From Anisodus tanguticus (lineage: Eukaryota; Streptophyta; Magnoliopsida; Solanales; Solanaceae), in the NCBI GenBank assembly GCA_034509755.1, contig CM067541.1, positions 17,844,001 to 17,908,000 of the forward strand: a stretch of DNA of 64,000 bases, written 5' to 3'. Positions 23,777 through 35,959 of the stretch are shown here, piece by piece. Every line of letters begins with the position of its first letter. The stretch's first letter is position 1. A model generated the notes under the pieces. It worked only from the letters and a program-made list of their open reading frames with translations. It made no database searches and was not told the DNA's origin. The position numbers were made by a program, and so were the translations under genes.

Positions 23777-25193
23777 TAGGGGTGGGCATAAAAATCGATG
23801 AATCAAAAAAATCGAACCGAATTAGCGGTTCGGTTCGGGCTGATTCGGTTTATATTCGGTTAAAAAAAATCGGGTGTTTAAAAGACCGAATGTATCTGGA
23901 TTAAATAATTCGGTTCGGTTCGGTTTTTTAGAATTGGGGATGAACCGAACCGAAAAACCGAGGGCAAATATGTAATTAATCATAGCCAGTAAATAAATTA
24001 AAATTAGCAATCCATTAACTCCATTTTCGGACCAGGCTCGGCCCCACAACGCAACCAACGAAGGTAGAAGAAGGAGCAAATGCCCCTTCAACTCTCATTT
24101 CGTTCGTTCTTCTTCCAAGGTTGAAGCCTAAGGGCCGCTGCACCCTTCACACTCTCCCTTAGTCCCTTACGCTTTTGAAAGCTTTGATTATGAAACCCTA
24201 AATCGTTTTGGATGTGCTATCTCTCTTTCTCTACCTCCGGGTCGCCACAAAATAATTATTTTAGACAAGGCTGATATGTTAGAAATGTTATTCTGTAAAT
24301 TTTAGATATCATTTTTGTACTCAGAAGTTGAAGACAAATGAAAAAAGAATGTTTACTTTTCTATCTCTTATGCTGCTCTGCACCATCGCTATCAATATTG
24401 ATTCTTGATTCTCAGGGGTAGTAGACAATATGTTGTGGTGTTGATCTGCATTTTCTGCAGTGAGCTCAATCATTTTACTAGCGTTTTTGAACTGTAAGTG
24501 ACAATACCGATTTTTGCTTTAATTCTTATCATAGTAATTTTTATCTGTCTGATAACCTTAAAAGTTAGGTTCTTGGAGTTTTTTACATGTTTTAAGAATA
24601 TATGTGATGCAGTCTTTATATTTTTAGACTTTAAATTATTTTTTTGGACTTTATATTTGCTTATTATGATACTCGCTCAAAGGGTTGAAGGGAGATAGTG
24701 CATCAAGCTGTTCGCAAGGGCCAACTTGATCCTCTTCCCTAGAGATCTCAGATGAGGGAACCCTGGGAGAGACGCCGACTCCAACTACCGTCCATGTACG
24801 ATCCATACTAGATCTGACCAACTGTCTATACGATAGTGAAGTTCCTCGTTGGAAAGACTCTTACTATACATGGGGATGCAAGTCGCCCTAGATCTACCGG
24901 ATGATCAAATTACACCGGAATGTCTACGCTCCCATATTAAAGACACTTGAATTGAAAAAACCGATATAAACCGATACGTTCGGCAATATAAACTGATATG
25001 TTCGGCAATATAAACTGATATGTTCGGGTTTTTTAAAAAAAAGTTTGATTCGGTTTTTAAAAATAAAAATCGAATTTTATTCGGTTTTTAAAAATAAAAA
25101 CCAAATTTTATTCGGTTTTTAAAAATAAAAACCAAATTTTATTCGATTCATACTTTTTTGATACAAAACCGAACTGATATACGTCCACCCCTA
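23777..25193. mobile_element. hAT-like non-autonomous element
   Basis: The terminal inverted repeats are TAGGGGTGGGCATA (left) and TAGGGGTGGACGTA (right, minus strand). Subterminal clusters of the CGGTTCGGTT motif occur at the left (23826-23960), with CGGTTTTTAAAAATAAAAA repeats at the right (25050-25130). Flanking 8-mers CGTAGGGT and CTTAGGGC agree at six of eight bases, fitting an eroded hAT target duplication. No transposase is present. The interior (24000-24900) looks like foreign sequence, including a stretch with the plant 5'-leader-like string AAACCCTAAATC at 24192. Confidence 0.75.
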
Positions 25194-25201
25194 CTTAGGG
25201 C

Positions 25202-25654
25202 AAACAAATACTATATATAGTAGTAGTAACTTTTTATATTTTCCTCATACTTTATTTGTTACTCTTCATCTCTCGTATCATCTGGCACCGTTAGTATTTA
25301 AAGAATCAAATATTTTTCTTTACTACAAATGTCAAGCATATTCCAAATGTAATAACTATACAAAACATGTCTCATTCTATATTATGTGACTCCTAAATAT
25401 TTATAATAAAAAATCAGTAACAATGTAATGAGTCATTTTACATTAGTAACTAAATGCATTTACACTCTTAATTTGCATCATGACATTCTATATGGAATTA
25501 AAAGAATATTTAACTTAGTGAATTCCTTCATATTTTGTATTTTTGACTGCTTAATAGGTTTCTTTAGAAAAAAAGGAACATGCTTGGTTGTTTTTGGTAT
25601 GGGAAAAGATATTTTTCAATATTTTATATTTGGTTGGTGTTATATGAGGCGGGG
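25202..25654. other. AT-rich sequence, no gene seen
   Basis: Nothing recognisable occurs here. An open frame starting at 25428 runs through this segment into two unrelated transposon pieces and is an accident of their fusion. Confidence 0.45.
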
Positions 25655-25792
25655 TATTGGCCAGTCAAAAATCTCATGTTCAGAAGATGAAAGTTGTGAA
25701 AATGAGGATGTTGCGATGGATGTTTGGGCATACTATAGGAAGAATATGATTAGAAATGAAGATACATGGAACAAGGTGGAAGTAGTCTCGGA
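25655..25792 (+). pseudogene. RTE-type LINE fragment (end of reverse transcriptase ORF)
   Basis: The sequence GTATTGGCCAGTCAAAAATC, then CAGAAGATGAAAGTTGTG and a TGGATGTTTGGGCATACTA block, corresponds to the conserved C-terminal part of plant RTE LINE ORFs. The same region is found on the minus strand at 35385-35460. It is 3'-truncated where it meets the copia at about 25790, with only a few bases of microhomology around CTCGGA. Confidence 0.7.
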
Positions 25793-28700
25793 CAAAGTGT
25801 ATGTCCATCTCGATATGTTTAGTGCACTAATGTTGGACCGGATTTTCAAAAAGATAGACTGCACTCACATTATCACAGTAGACCAAGATAGATTTCTGAA
25901 TAGGATAATGTAGCTCAAGTAGAAAATTACGTAGCCAACATGACTCAGACACCACATTGGCTACCCCTCGATACTCGGCCTCCGCACTGGATCGTGATAA
26001 AGTAGCCTGGCGTTTTGCCGACCAAGAGACCAAGTTATCCCCAAGGAATATACAATAACCAGATGTCGAACGTCTGGTATCTGGACAGCCACCCCAATCA
26101 ACATATGTATATGACATAAGAGTAGAGATGGAGGAAGGATATAAATGCAATCCAAAATCAAGTGTGCCCTGTATGTATTGTATAATGTGTTTGAGCGCAT
26201 GCATGTGCTCAATCCGTGGATCATGCATAAATAAACACCCCGATGTACTGCATAAGTAATATCTGGTCTATGAAAGTTAGATACTGAAGAGCCCCTGCAA
26301 GACTACGATAATGGGTGGGATCCTCGTATGGTGTGCTAGACGTAGCACTCAACTTCGGTTTTGTATCAACCGGGGTAGAACTAGACTTACAAGATGACAT
26401 GTTAGCTCTCTCAATAATCTCCACCGCATACTTTTTCAGTGATAAAAATAGACCACATGCATGACGAGTGACTGTTATGCCAAAAAAAAAAAAATAGCTC
26501 AAGGGCCCCAAGTCTTTTATAGCAAATTTGGAACTGAGAAGAGACATGATAGACTTGAGTAGAATTTCTGATGAGGCAGTCAATATAATATCATCAACAT
26601 ATAACAGAATGTATGCCAGAGAAGTACCACGCCGATAGATGAACAGAGAATGATCAGACCTGCTGTGAGAAAACCCAATAGTAGACACATAATCTGCAAA
26701 CCTTTTATACCAAGCCCTTGGGGCCTGCTTAAGCCTATACAAGGACTTTTCAGCAAACAGACATGATGAGGATAATTGGGGTCCCTAAAACCCAAGGGTT
26801 GATGCATGTATAATGTCTCCTTAAGATCACCGTGTAAGAAAGCATTTTTCACGTCCAGATGGTGAATGGGTCATGCCTTCGAAAGAGCTAGACTAAGCAC
26901 GGTACGAATGGTAACCGGTTTCACCACAAGACTAAATGTCTCTCCACAATCCACGCCAACCTGTTGTGTTTACCATCACCTACAAGATGGGTCTTATGCC
27001 TCTCAAAATAACCGTCAGAATTTTCTTTATGAGTAAAAATCCACATAGACCGAATAATATTAACATCAGGTGAACGGGGCACCAACACCCATGTCTTATT
27101 TTCAATAAGTGCATTATATTCGTCATCCATGGCATTATAAGTGACATTAGAATTAAGATTAAAATGCTTTTTTGATTTAAAAATACCTCGTTGGCTACGA
27201 GTAACTGGCCCTTGACTCGATGTGAAATTGTACAAGATTGGGGGAATTATCGGGGTAGCAGTAGACTGGCCAGCAGGCAGTGGGCCTGCGGCCCGATAAC
27301 TAACCAAGAAACGAAGATGGAACAGTTCTAGAAGTGGGTCGTGATCCTGGATCATTACCGAAAAAAGGATTGGGCTGAGATCCGAGACCAAGGTCGAGAC
27401 GAGTTAGCCGAGTTGACGCTGAAATGGGATTTTATGGGCCAACATGCAGTGGGCCTCCTAGCGGATTTGGGTCACGGGACATCTCGGATAAATGGTGGAG
27501 AATATACGGTGAGATCCCATCATCCAAAAAATTATATGAACTAGATACCGAACTACGCAATTTAGCAAACGGAAATTGGGTTTCATAAAAAATAACATGG
27601 TAACTAATTATGATTTTATTAGAGGATAAATAAAAACATTTGTAACCACGATGATTAGATGGATAACTCAAAAACACACAAGCGGTTGAACGAGCTTGAA
27701 GTTGTTAATTATAGTAAACGGGAAAGTGGATAGCATAAACACCCAAACACCCTAAGATGAGAATACGAAGGATCATTATTGTAAAGAATTTTAAGTGGGG
27801 ATTGATATGCTAAGCCTTGGTTAGGGAGGATGTTAAGTAGATATGTAGTTATTTGTAAAGCATTATACCAAAAAGAATGAGGTAATGAAGCATGATCTAG
27901 CAAAGTTCGGACAATATTATTAATGGTACGAATTTTTCTTTCGGCCTTCCCATTTTGAGAGGACGTATGTGGACAAGAAAATCGAAAAGATATGCCATGA
28001 GTGTCACAAAAATCCCGAAACGGCCCATTATCATATTCTCTGACATTATCACATTGAATGTTTTTAATTTTCCGTTCGAATTGGGTACGGATGAATACTC
28101 TAAAGTTTAAGAAAGTTAAAAAAACTTGAGACTTTTTGGATAAAGGAAAGGTCCACAAAAAGTTAGAATAATCATCCAAGAATAAGACATAATAGAGATG
28201 ACCCAAAGAACTTAAAACGGGAGATGTCCATAAATCAATATGAATAATTTCAAACTGCATAAATGTACGAGAAGTAGAGGCTACAAATGGTAATCGAACA
28301 TGTTTTCCTAATGGACAAGAAGGACAAAGTGGAGTACTACGCGTACCAATAAGATTATTTTTATGCAAAGAAGAAATAATAGATGACCCCGGAAGACCCA
28401 AACGTGCATGCCACAAGGAATGAGCAAGAGCGACAAACATGGAAGGTGTGGCTTGACTTGTGGAAATGGTTGTGGTGGTGAGTGGATAAAGTTCTCCCCT
28501 ACTATTACATCTCATTATAGGTATCCGTGTCTTGAAATCCTTCACAGAGAATCCAAATGGGTCAAAATTAACAAACACCCAATTATCAATGGTGAATTTT
28601 CGGACAAACATCAAATTTTTAATTAAGTGAGGGGCATGAACAATATTTTTTAAGACAAGAGGTGGATGTGGGGGAGACAAATTTGTGTGACCATAACCAC

Positions 28701-28857
28701 GAATTGGAATTGAATGACCATTACCAATAGTTATACCATGATTGTTACTCAAATTAAAATAAGATGAAAGAGTACCTGGTGCGGAAGTCATGTGAGAAGT
28801 GGCACCGGTGTCCATATACCAATTTGCGTCCGGGAGATTTAATACGAGTGTATGCAT
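25790..28857 (-). pseudogene. copia pol (protease, integrase, RT, RNase H), broken
   Basis: Protease: YMDTGATSHM near 28815. Integrase spans 28360-27710: its zinc domain reads RLGLPG where RLGHPG is usual, so a zinc-ligand His is lost; HIDLW, QCDN and NGKAER supply the DDE residues. RT: ILLYVDDIIL near 26615-26585, with a lengthened Phe run (YFFFFG) from a poly-A expansion at 26479-26491. RNase H: DWGGCPDTRRSTSGYC and SAEAEYRG (26105-25960). Frameshifts lie near 27710, 26950 and 26220. A TAG interrupts at about 25826 in the conserved stretch before CTKHIEMDIHFVRD. Confidence 0.9.
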
Positions 28858-29240
28858 TGCGGACTCAATATCTGTAGGTGTTGGGACCGAAGCGGGCCCG
28901 CTGTAGTGAAGGCCTGCGGAGGCCGAGGCCCTAGCAGGCCGAGAACTGGAATTGGAATGATGGACCGGGAAACTGGGCCTGGAACCATTTTGGAATTAGG
29001 CCCAGTTCTCGAGAATTGGTGACGGTGGGTAAGGGTAGTTGGGCCACTGGCCCAACCCCACGCCCAGTAGGCCCACGGCTACTTCCACTTCTGTGGCTCA
29101 ATGTGTTGACCATCATTATCTATGTCATTACCGTTCTGATTTCCGGTATCGCCGCGACTGCCGCCGTTGCGGTTCTTGCCATTATTTTTACAATTTTGAC
29201 CATTTTTGCCACCACCATTATTACAGTTTTGGCTAGAATA

Positions 29241-29935
29241 TTAGGAGAATGAGTGAGAATTGTCTGACGTGGCCATCATTATGAGGAATTTGCTCGCGGT
29301 AGCCGCCTTTTTAGTCAAGCCGGCCTCTTCCAACGTGAGCATGGAACGGGCCTGATAAAATGGTGGTAAAGGATTACTCTGACGAAGTAGTATTCCAACG
29401 TTATTATAGGCCTCAGATAGGCCTGCAACCATTTGAAGAACAAGACGATCATTGGTAACGGGCGCACAAACGTTGCGGAGTTGGTCCGCCAATTCTTTCA
29501 GCCTTTTACCATAGGCCGAGACGTTATGAAAATCTTCCATGCTAATATGGGAAAATTCCTGCTCAAGGGTAACAACACGAGAATTCTTGTTATCTTGGAA
29601 TATATCACGCACCCTATTCCAAGTGTCAATCGTCGTAGCGTCGGGTTCAATAATCATCTGTAAGAGGTCTGTAGAGATAGTGGAATAAATCCACTAGAGA
29701 ACGGTAGCATCAAGGGTTGTCCATAACGTAGGATTATCCTTAGGGGTAGGCACCTTCTCCACGTCAGGTACCGAGGAGATTATGTGATGGAGGACTTGAT
29801 GCGAGCGTGCGTGAACTTTGAATAATTTCATTCACGTCGCGTATTGGACATTTTCCATTTCAAGAACAATAGGGATGTGGTTCTTGATGTTGGAAAATGT
29901 AAGGCGGGATGAAACATGTTCTTTGACGTAGACAT
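29241..29935 (-). pseudogene. copia gag, broken
   Basis: The start is the ATG at 29935-29933 (MSTSKNMF). A frame change follows almost at once, then stops near 29840 and 29690, then a clean UBN2-type gag segment (29657-29241) with WNRVRDIFQDNKNSRVVTLE and LKELADQLRNV. Downstream (28900-29240) the sequence is Asn/Gly-coding and low in complexity; I do not see a clear CCHC knuckle. Confidence 0.8.
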
Positions 29936-30100
29936 AATGAAAGAACAATAGGTGAATGAGGGATTTGGAAGAAAATTTGGGAATAGAGGAGGAGAAAATA
30001 TATATGCACGGAATCCGAGATGAGGCATAGAAATCGAGAAAAGAAGGGGGCAGCGGAAGTGTTGGAGAGAAGGTATTTTAGCCCTAGACTTCTGATACCA

Positions 30101-30297
30101 TGAAATAAATAATCATTGATTATTTTCATTGATAATGAGAGGTATTTATACAATTTCTAAATATGGACAATATAGGAAAATAATTCTACATTTTCCTATT
30201 CTAATTCTAATACATTTTTCTAGTACAAGACTAATATCATAATTACAATTATACATGAATTATATTTTGTTGAGTCCAAATCGGACCATGATACACA
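30101..30297 (-). repeat. 5' LTR of the 25.8-30.3 kb copia
   Basis: On the plus strand it starts TGAAATAAATAATC directly after the primer site and ends near CATGATACACA. The right edge is uncertain by a few bases because no second LTR is available. Confidence 0.65.
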
Positions 30298-30951
30298 CGA
30301 TCCTATAGATCGGTTCCTAAATTTACTATCCGGACCCTACCCAGTAAAAGATCGGTTCCTAACTTTACTATCCAGAACCTACCCGTAGCAATCATTACCC
30401 AGAACCTACCCGGACCCAGTTCCGGGTAGGTTCCCTGGTACCCTGTAAATTTTTGTGTTGCTTAAAGAGATATATCTGATTATCACATGCAGTAGTCTCA
30501 TCCGAAGTGTTCCTTAATCTGATACGGATTTATTCATTATATGAAAGAAAACATTTCAAAATAAAGTTCAAATAAACAAAAATAAACGTTCCAAGACAAA
30601 ACTGATTCATTATATGAAAGAAACACACAAGACCAAAGATATATATGTTACTGATTCATTCATTACAAAACTCCAAATAAACATAAACAAAAATACATCT
30701 TCTAAAGAAACAAAAGATGCTTAAAAAAATTAAAAAACGCCCATAAATGCCACACGTCCACTTGCATACTAATCCGTCATTATGTCTTCCGTGACACAAT
30801 TAAGCTCTACAAAAATAAAATGGAACTATTGTGAGATTTCAAGACAAAACATAATACACAAAAATAAAAATTCTAAATAACCCAAATCCATAAAACAAAA
30901 ATAAGAAAGACTTAGTGACTTACCTTCCTCGTATTTTTCTGCATCTTCCAT

Positions 30952-32394
30952 TTATTGCTCAACACTAATGGGATTTGAAGATGAGCGCAACCAATCTTGG
31001 CAACAAATCAAAGCTTCCACAAATTTAGGAGTTAGAGAGCTGCGAAATTGATCAAGCACTCGACCATATGTGCTAAAAGTCGATTCCGAGGCTACCGTGG
31101 ATACGGGGATGGCTAAGATGTCTCTAGCCATCAAACTGAGAACCTTGTAAGTCGACTTCGCAGCATTCCACTACATCAATAAATCAAATGCTTCATTTTT
31201 GGGCTCACGAGGACTACTAAGGTACATTTTCAATTCAGATCTTAAATTCCACCAAGTTCATTTTGGTCATCCTGGTACCAATCTTTGACAAGTGAAGTTG
31301 GATCAACAAAACCAAAATTTTCTCCACCAACACTGTCAATAGAGCCTTGAGACTCGTCCAATGCACTAGAATCAACCATAGAAGAATGATTTGCCTCATA
31401 GAATGCAAAAAGACGTTCCAATACATTCATTACATTACTAACCATCAGTTATATTTTACCATCATCAACACCAATCCTTTGACAACTCCAATTCAGAAAT
31501 CTCAACTTATATCGAGGATCTAGTACTATAGCTATCAACACCATCATGTTTTTTCTCTCCATACTCCCATAATACTTGTCAAATTTGGCTCTCATTTTCC
31601 TAGCCATCGCCTTAAGGTTTTCATCATTATTATGGCTTTCACATTCAGTTAATGTTGAAAACATGCTAATAACTTCATGAAAATAATGGTTAGTTATCAC
31701 ATAGAGACTTCCTGACATCCTAATAGTAGCCTCATAGAATTTTTTCAAAAATAAAGACAACATGGATGCATTTTCCCAATCCTTATCTTTCGGGATACCA
31801 CAATCATGCTCATTCACAAAAGTCATATCATCATTTCAAGTCTTACAAATGCTTGTTTGAACTTACTAGCACTTTCTAACATAAGATATGTATAATTCCA
31901 TCTCGTACTAATATCAAGATAAACAGAGCCCTTATAAGTTATGCCCTCTTCAGTTATACAACGTTGGAATTGTTGTGCTCTACTTGGGGAACTCTAACAT
32001 GCTTAACTGCAGCTCGAATTTGACTAATTGATTCACGAACCTCACTCAACCCATCTTTCACAATCAAATTAGTATATGAGCTACACATCTCATATGAAAA
32101 AACTACCCCGAAAACAAGGTATTTCTTAACTTGTCCTTCAAATAAGCAACCGCCACATCATTAGAGCTCGCATTATCAACTGTAATTGTTGATATACGAT
32201 CTCTAATTCTCCACTCAATTATACATTTTTCTACCATCTTACCAATATCCCCACTATAAGCCAAGCTTTTTGCAATAATTACATATAGAAACAACATTAA
32301 CAGTTTTCTCATCGTTTGCTTTAACAAAATGCTCCCAAGCCTCAGATTTTGTTACCTTCTTTTTTTCCGATGGTGCACGAGTTGTGGATGTCAT
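30952..32394 (-). pseudogene. hAT transposase remnant (BED finger, catalytic fragments, hATC)
   Basis: Minus strand: a start ATG at 32394, then a BED zinc-finger N terminus (KSEAWEHFVKANDEKT, then the pair CNYC) that stops at about 32265. At about 32260 it passes directly into the catalytic region with TITVDNASSND (about 32180-32145), so the end of the BED finger and the segment after it are deleted and out of frame. A middle domain follows (31826-31449, with MLDPRYK-like VLDPRYKLRF), then the hATC dimerisation domain (31134-30952) with VASESTFSTYGRVLDQFRSS. hATC proteins usually read ESAFST, so this is close to canonical. Frameshifts separate the blocks. Known role of the family: cut-and-paste transposition; this copy is inactive. 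Confidence 0.88.
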
Positions 32395-32420
32395 AGTAAC
32401 TATGAAATATCTAAATAAAC

Positions 32421-32618
32421 ACAAATTCAATCAATTAGAGGGCATTATATTTAATTCCATTTTAGAAAGCTACTATAAAAGATAGTCAGTTAGAAATTGA
32501 ATGTTCACCAAAATCTTCTTTCACAAATTCAATCAATTGGATGGAATTATATTTAATTCCATTTTAGAAAGCTACTATAAGAAACTATCAATTTAGAAAT
32601 TGAATGTTCACCAAGAAT
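32421..32618. repeat. 102-bp tandem duplication
   Basis: The block starting ACAAATTCAATCAATT at 32421 is repeated from 32523 with few changes, including TTAATTCCATTTTAGAAAGC in both. It lies just upstream of the hAT transposase start. Confidence 0.85.
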
Positions 32619-33094
32619 AGAGATGAGAAAGAAGGATAAATCAAGTAGCCATAGAGACGTACTAAGGCGAGAGTGAATCGAGAGTGATGATTCTTATGAA
32701 AGAGAGGCAAGAGTCGAGAGTGAATCGAGAGAGGAAGAGTCGAAGAGGTAGAGGCGAGAGATAGAGAGAGGCAAGAGGCTAGGGTTTTTTGTAAGAAGAA
32801 GAAGAAGAAGAAGAGTGAGAGACGTGTTTAGTCTCAGATTAGGCGGGAGAGGTGTAAGTGGTATGTCCTTTTTTTTTATTAACTAAAAAATAATGGAATT
32901 AAAAAAATAAAAATATTTAATATTTCATAGGTTCCGGGTACCCTGTCTCTATTTGCCGAAACCGGACCCGCATTGATCGGTTCCTAATTTAATATCCGGA
33001 ACCTACTTGTTATTATAATATATCTACTCGAAACCTACCCGTTAGTGTCGATTCGGTCGGGTATCTGGGTACCCTGTACCCGTGCTCACCCCTA

Positions 33095-33870
33095 AGTAGA
33101 ATGAAGGAAGTTTCATTGCTTTTACTTAATAAATTTAATACAAAGTAATCACAATAATTATAGGGAAAGTGATGGCAAATATAATGCTATTAGATGGTGA
33201 ATGAGTCTTTATTATGTGGGGAGGGATGAAATCGTTAATATTTTATTTTATTTAATAAAATAGAGAAATAAAAAAGAAAAATGTCAAAAAATTGAGAAAA
33301 AAAAGATAAATGTCAATGGAGGCTATAGAGATGTGACACATATGATTGATTATTTCTACCTTTATTAAATATTAGTCTTTATAAACGTGCAGTTTCACGT
33401 TATTTCTAGACAATCTCAATCATAGTAAAAATATATTAGTAGTAGATAATATCATTTGTAATTATACACATTTATTTTATGAATTATAAATATTTAACTT
33501 TAAATTTGCATTTTACTCTTAATAAAATAATTTATATTCACACAAATATCTATTACTTATTTTAAACTATAAATTCAAGATTTTTTCCTTTCTTATACGT
33601 ATCTAGTCTAATACTGCCATATAAATTATAATCAATGGAATTCTGTTTTTTTAGGAATGAAAAATCAATCACTTTTTAAGTAATAAAAGTAAACATGAGA
33701 AAAATATCTTAAGATCATCAATGAATCCTAAATTATAGCTTCAACCTTAAAGTATAAATGTTGACATTGAGAATTAACAGTCGGATAATCATAATATTTT
33801 AGCAATATCACAATATTTTTTCCTACAATTGCATCTATTATTGGATATAAAAAGAACTTGCAATAAATAT
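33095..33870. other. AT-rich sequence, no gene seen
   Basis: Nothing recognisable; only short frames without motifs. Confidence 0.4.
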
Positions 33871-34225
33871 TTTTCATGAAATGGTAGTTTGACAAGACAA
33901 TGATAAATATATAAATACAAACTTCCCTACTATTATTATTTAGCATTTTTTATCCGAAAGAATAAGACAGTTTATCCAACACGAACCATAGACACAAAAT
34001 GTTAGATTGAAATTCCTACGATGATTAAGACGGAAAAATTAAAAGTTAATAATTTTCATGAGATGGTAATTTGACAAGACAGTGAGAAATTTACAAATAC
34101 AAACCTTTCAATTGTATTATTCAGTATTTCGTATTCGAAGGAATAACACAGATTATCCAACGTGGAACGAAGATACAAAATATTGATTGAAATTCCTGCA
34201 GCGATTGAAATAGTGAAATAAAAAA
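33871..34225. repeat. 182-bp tandem duplication, diverged
   Basis: Copy 1 is at 33871-34052 and copy 2 from 34053. Shared landmarks are TTTTCATGARATGGTARTTTGACAAGACA, a TTATCCAAC block and GATTGAAATTCCT. Divergence is moderate, so the duplication is old. Confidence 0.8.
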
Positions 34226-34744
34226 TTATCCCTCTTTCAAATATAATTCAACAATATTATTAAAGTTAAGTATACCTAAACGATATTGTTAACGTTATCC
34301 TATGACATTAATGCCACGTTTTTGGATTGCCACATCGGGAGATAATTAAGTATATTTAGTTTCAGCATTTCTAGTTTCCCAATTGTAGTCAATTAGCAAG
34401 ATGGATTTGAACATATTTGTTTAAATCTCTATTTTCAATTTGTGATATTTTTTAATTTATTAAAACAACCAACAGAAATATAGTAGAATTAGATTAAATA
34501 TGTGTCTCGCATAACTCCCCATTTATAATATTAAGATTTTAGTCTTGTAGCATGATCTCAAATAATATATAATTTTCTTAGTGAAACTGACTATTCTTCA
34601 AAGGTTTAATAATCGATAAACTAAAATCGATATAAGTAATCCACAAGAAATGATGTAATCTACCAAAAAACAATCTTCCTCCATCACAATCGACTCTTTA
34701 CAATATAATCTTAAAATTTGGGTTTGTTCATAATGTACCATTAA
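34226..34744. other. AT-rich sequence, no gene seen
   Basis: No motif or repeat recognised. Confidence 0.4.
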
Positions 34745-35940
34745 TACAACAACAACATACCGGTGAAATCCCACAATGTGGGATCGGGGAGAGTAGAGTG
34801 TACACAGACCTTATCTCTACCTTGGTAGGTAGAGCGACAGTTTTCGAGAGACCCTCACCTCAAGACAAGGCACAAGCTCAAGCAAAGTACAACAAACAAA
34901 GTGAGTAAGTCATGATAGCGAATTTTGAAAAAAAGAACAAAAGAGAAGCAATAATTAATGCAAGTAAATAAGACAAACAAAATACACATAACAACATAAA
35001 TCAAATGTCAAGGGACTATAAGGCAATATTGTGCCTACCAGTATGTTAGGTTAAGCGATCATACAAAAATATTACTACAACTACCAGTTTGTAAGCGTAG
35101 GTAGGACTACGCCGGACTACTACTACCCTTCTACCCTAATATGTTTCCTCCATAACCCCCTATCTAAGGTCATGTCCTCAGTGAGTTGCACCTGCGCCAT
35201 ATCCCGTCTAATCACCTCTCTCCAATACTTCCTCGGCCTACCTCTACCCTCATGAACTCGTCCATAGCCAACCTCTCACACCTCCGCACTGGGGCATTTG
35301 TGTCTCTCCTCTGCACGTGCCCAAACCATCTCAAACATCGCTTCCCGCATCTCATCCTCCACCGAGGCCACTCCCACTCTGTCACGGATATCATCATTTC
35401 TAATTATATCCCTCCTTGTATGCCCACACATCCATCTTAGCATTCTCATCTCCGCTACTTTTATCTTTTGGGTGTGCGAACCTCCCTAGGGACTTTGTTG
35501 TATGCCTTTTCGAGGTCGATGAAAACCATATATAAGTTCTCTTCCTCTCCCTATACTGCTCCACCAACCTCTTAATAAGATGAATGACTTCTGTAGTCAA
35601 ACGCAACGACATGAATCCAAACTGATTCTCGGAGATAGACACGCCTCTTCTCACCCTCATCTCCACGACTCTTTCTCAAACTTCCATAGTGTGACTTAGC
35701 AGCTTGATACCCCTATAGTTGTTGCAACTCTGGATATCACATTTGTTCTTGTACAAAGGAATCATTGTACTCCACCTCCATTCTTCGGGCATCTTCGCCG
35801 TCTTAAAAATGACGTTAAACAACTCCGTCAGCCACTCCAAACCTGCCCTACCTATTTTTTGTCGATCGAGCCGCTTTCCCTCATTCCACTCGTCCATCCC
35901 TCTTCACCGATTCGGTCCGGAAAGCGCTGGCAACAACTGA
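34745..35940 (-). mobile_element. RTE-type LINE, internally deleted and 5'-truncated
   Basis: In minus order: RT N-terminal part (35897-35676) with WLTELFNVIFKTAKMPEEWR and NNYRGIKLLSH, then ENQFGFM and RLVEQYRERKR (35666-35545). The coding region then jumps at about 35487 from the KVPRE region straight to the C-terminal MRMLRWMCGH-like block, so the YxDD active site is deleted. A 3' UTR follows, ending in the (TTG)n tail at 34745 next to GGTCTGTGTACACTCTACTC. The last 120 bases are the same sequence that occurs alone as short SINE-like copies elsewhere in the window. Confidence 0.85.
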
Positions 35941-35959
35941 AAGGACCGCCTTTGGGAAA

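Larger units (their letters stand above)
25790..30297 (-). mobile_element. Ty1/copia retrotransposon, 3'-truncated
   Basis: In minus order: 5' LTR (30297-30101), primer site CATGGTATCAGAAG abutting the LTR at 30102-30090, gag, protease, integrase, RT and RNase H. The element ends inside or just after RNase H at about 25790, where LINE sequence begins, so the 3' LTR is missing. Frames are broken at several points, but integrase is one long frame. Confidence 0.88.
30298..33094 (-). mobile_element. hAT transposon, internally deleted
   Basis: The right end carries a hAT-type terminus: minus strand TAGGGGTGAGCACGGGTACA (33094-33075). Both ends have subterminal repeats of GGTTCCTAA, TATCCGGAACCTAC and GGGTACCCTGT style (30310-30450 and 32925-33080). 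The left terminal repeat is absent, apparently lost where the copia LTR ends at 30297. The transposase gene between is deleted and mutated. Confidence 0.8.

Noticed and set aside
25428..25913. 161-codon plus-strand open frame
   Set aside because: It crosses a LINE fragment and the antisense strand of a copia RNase H, so it is an accident of the junction.
29730..29745. TAGGGGTAGGCACC resembling a hAT terminus
   Set aside because: It is inside the copia gag coding sequence, where the same bases encode the expected protein; there is no partner end or duplication.
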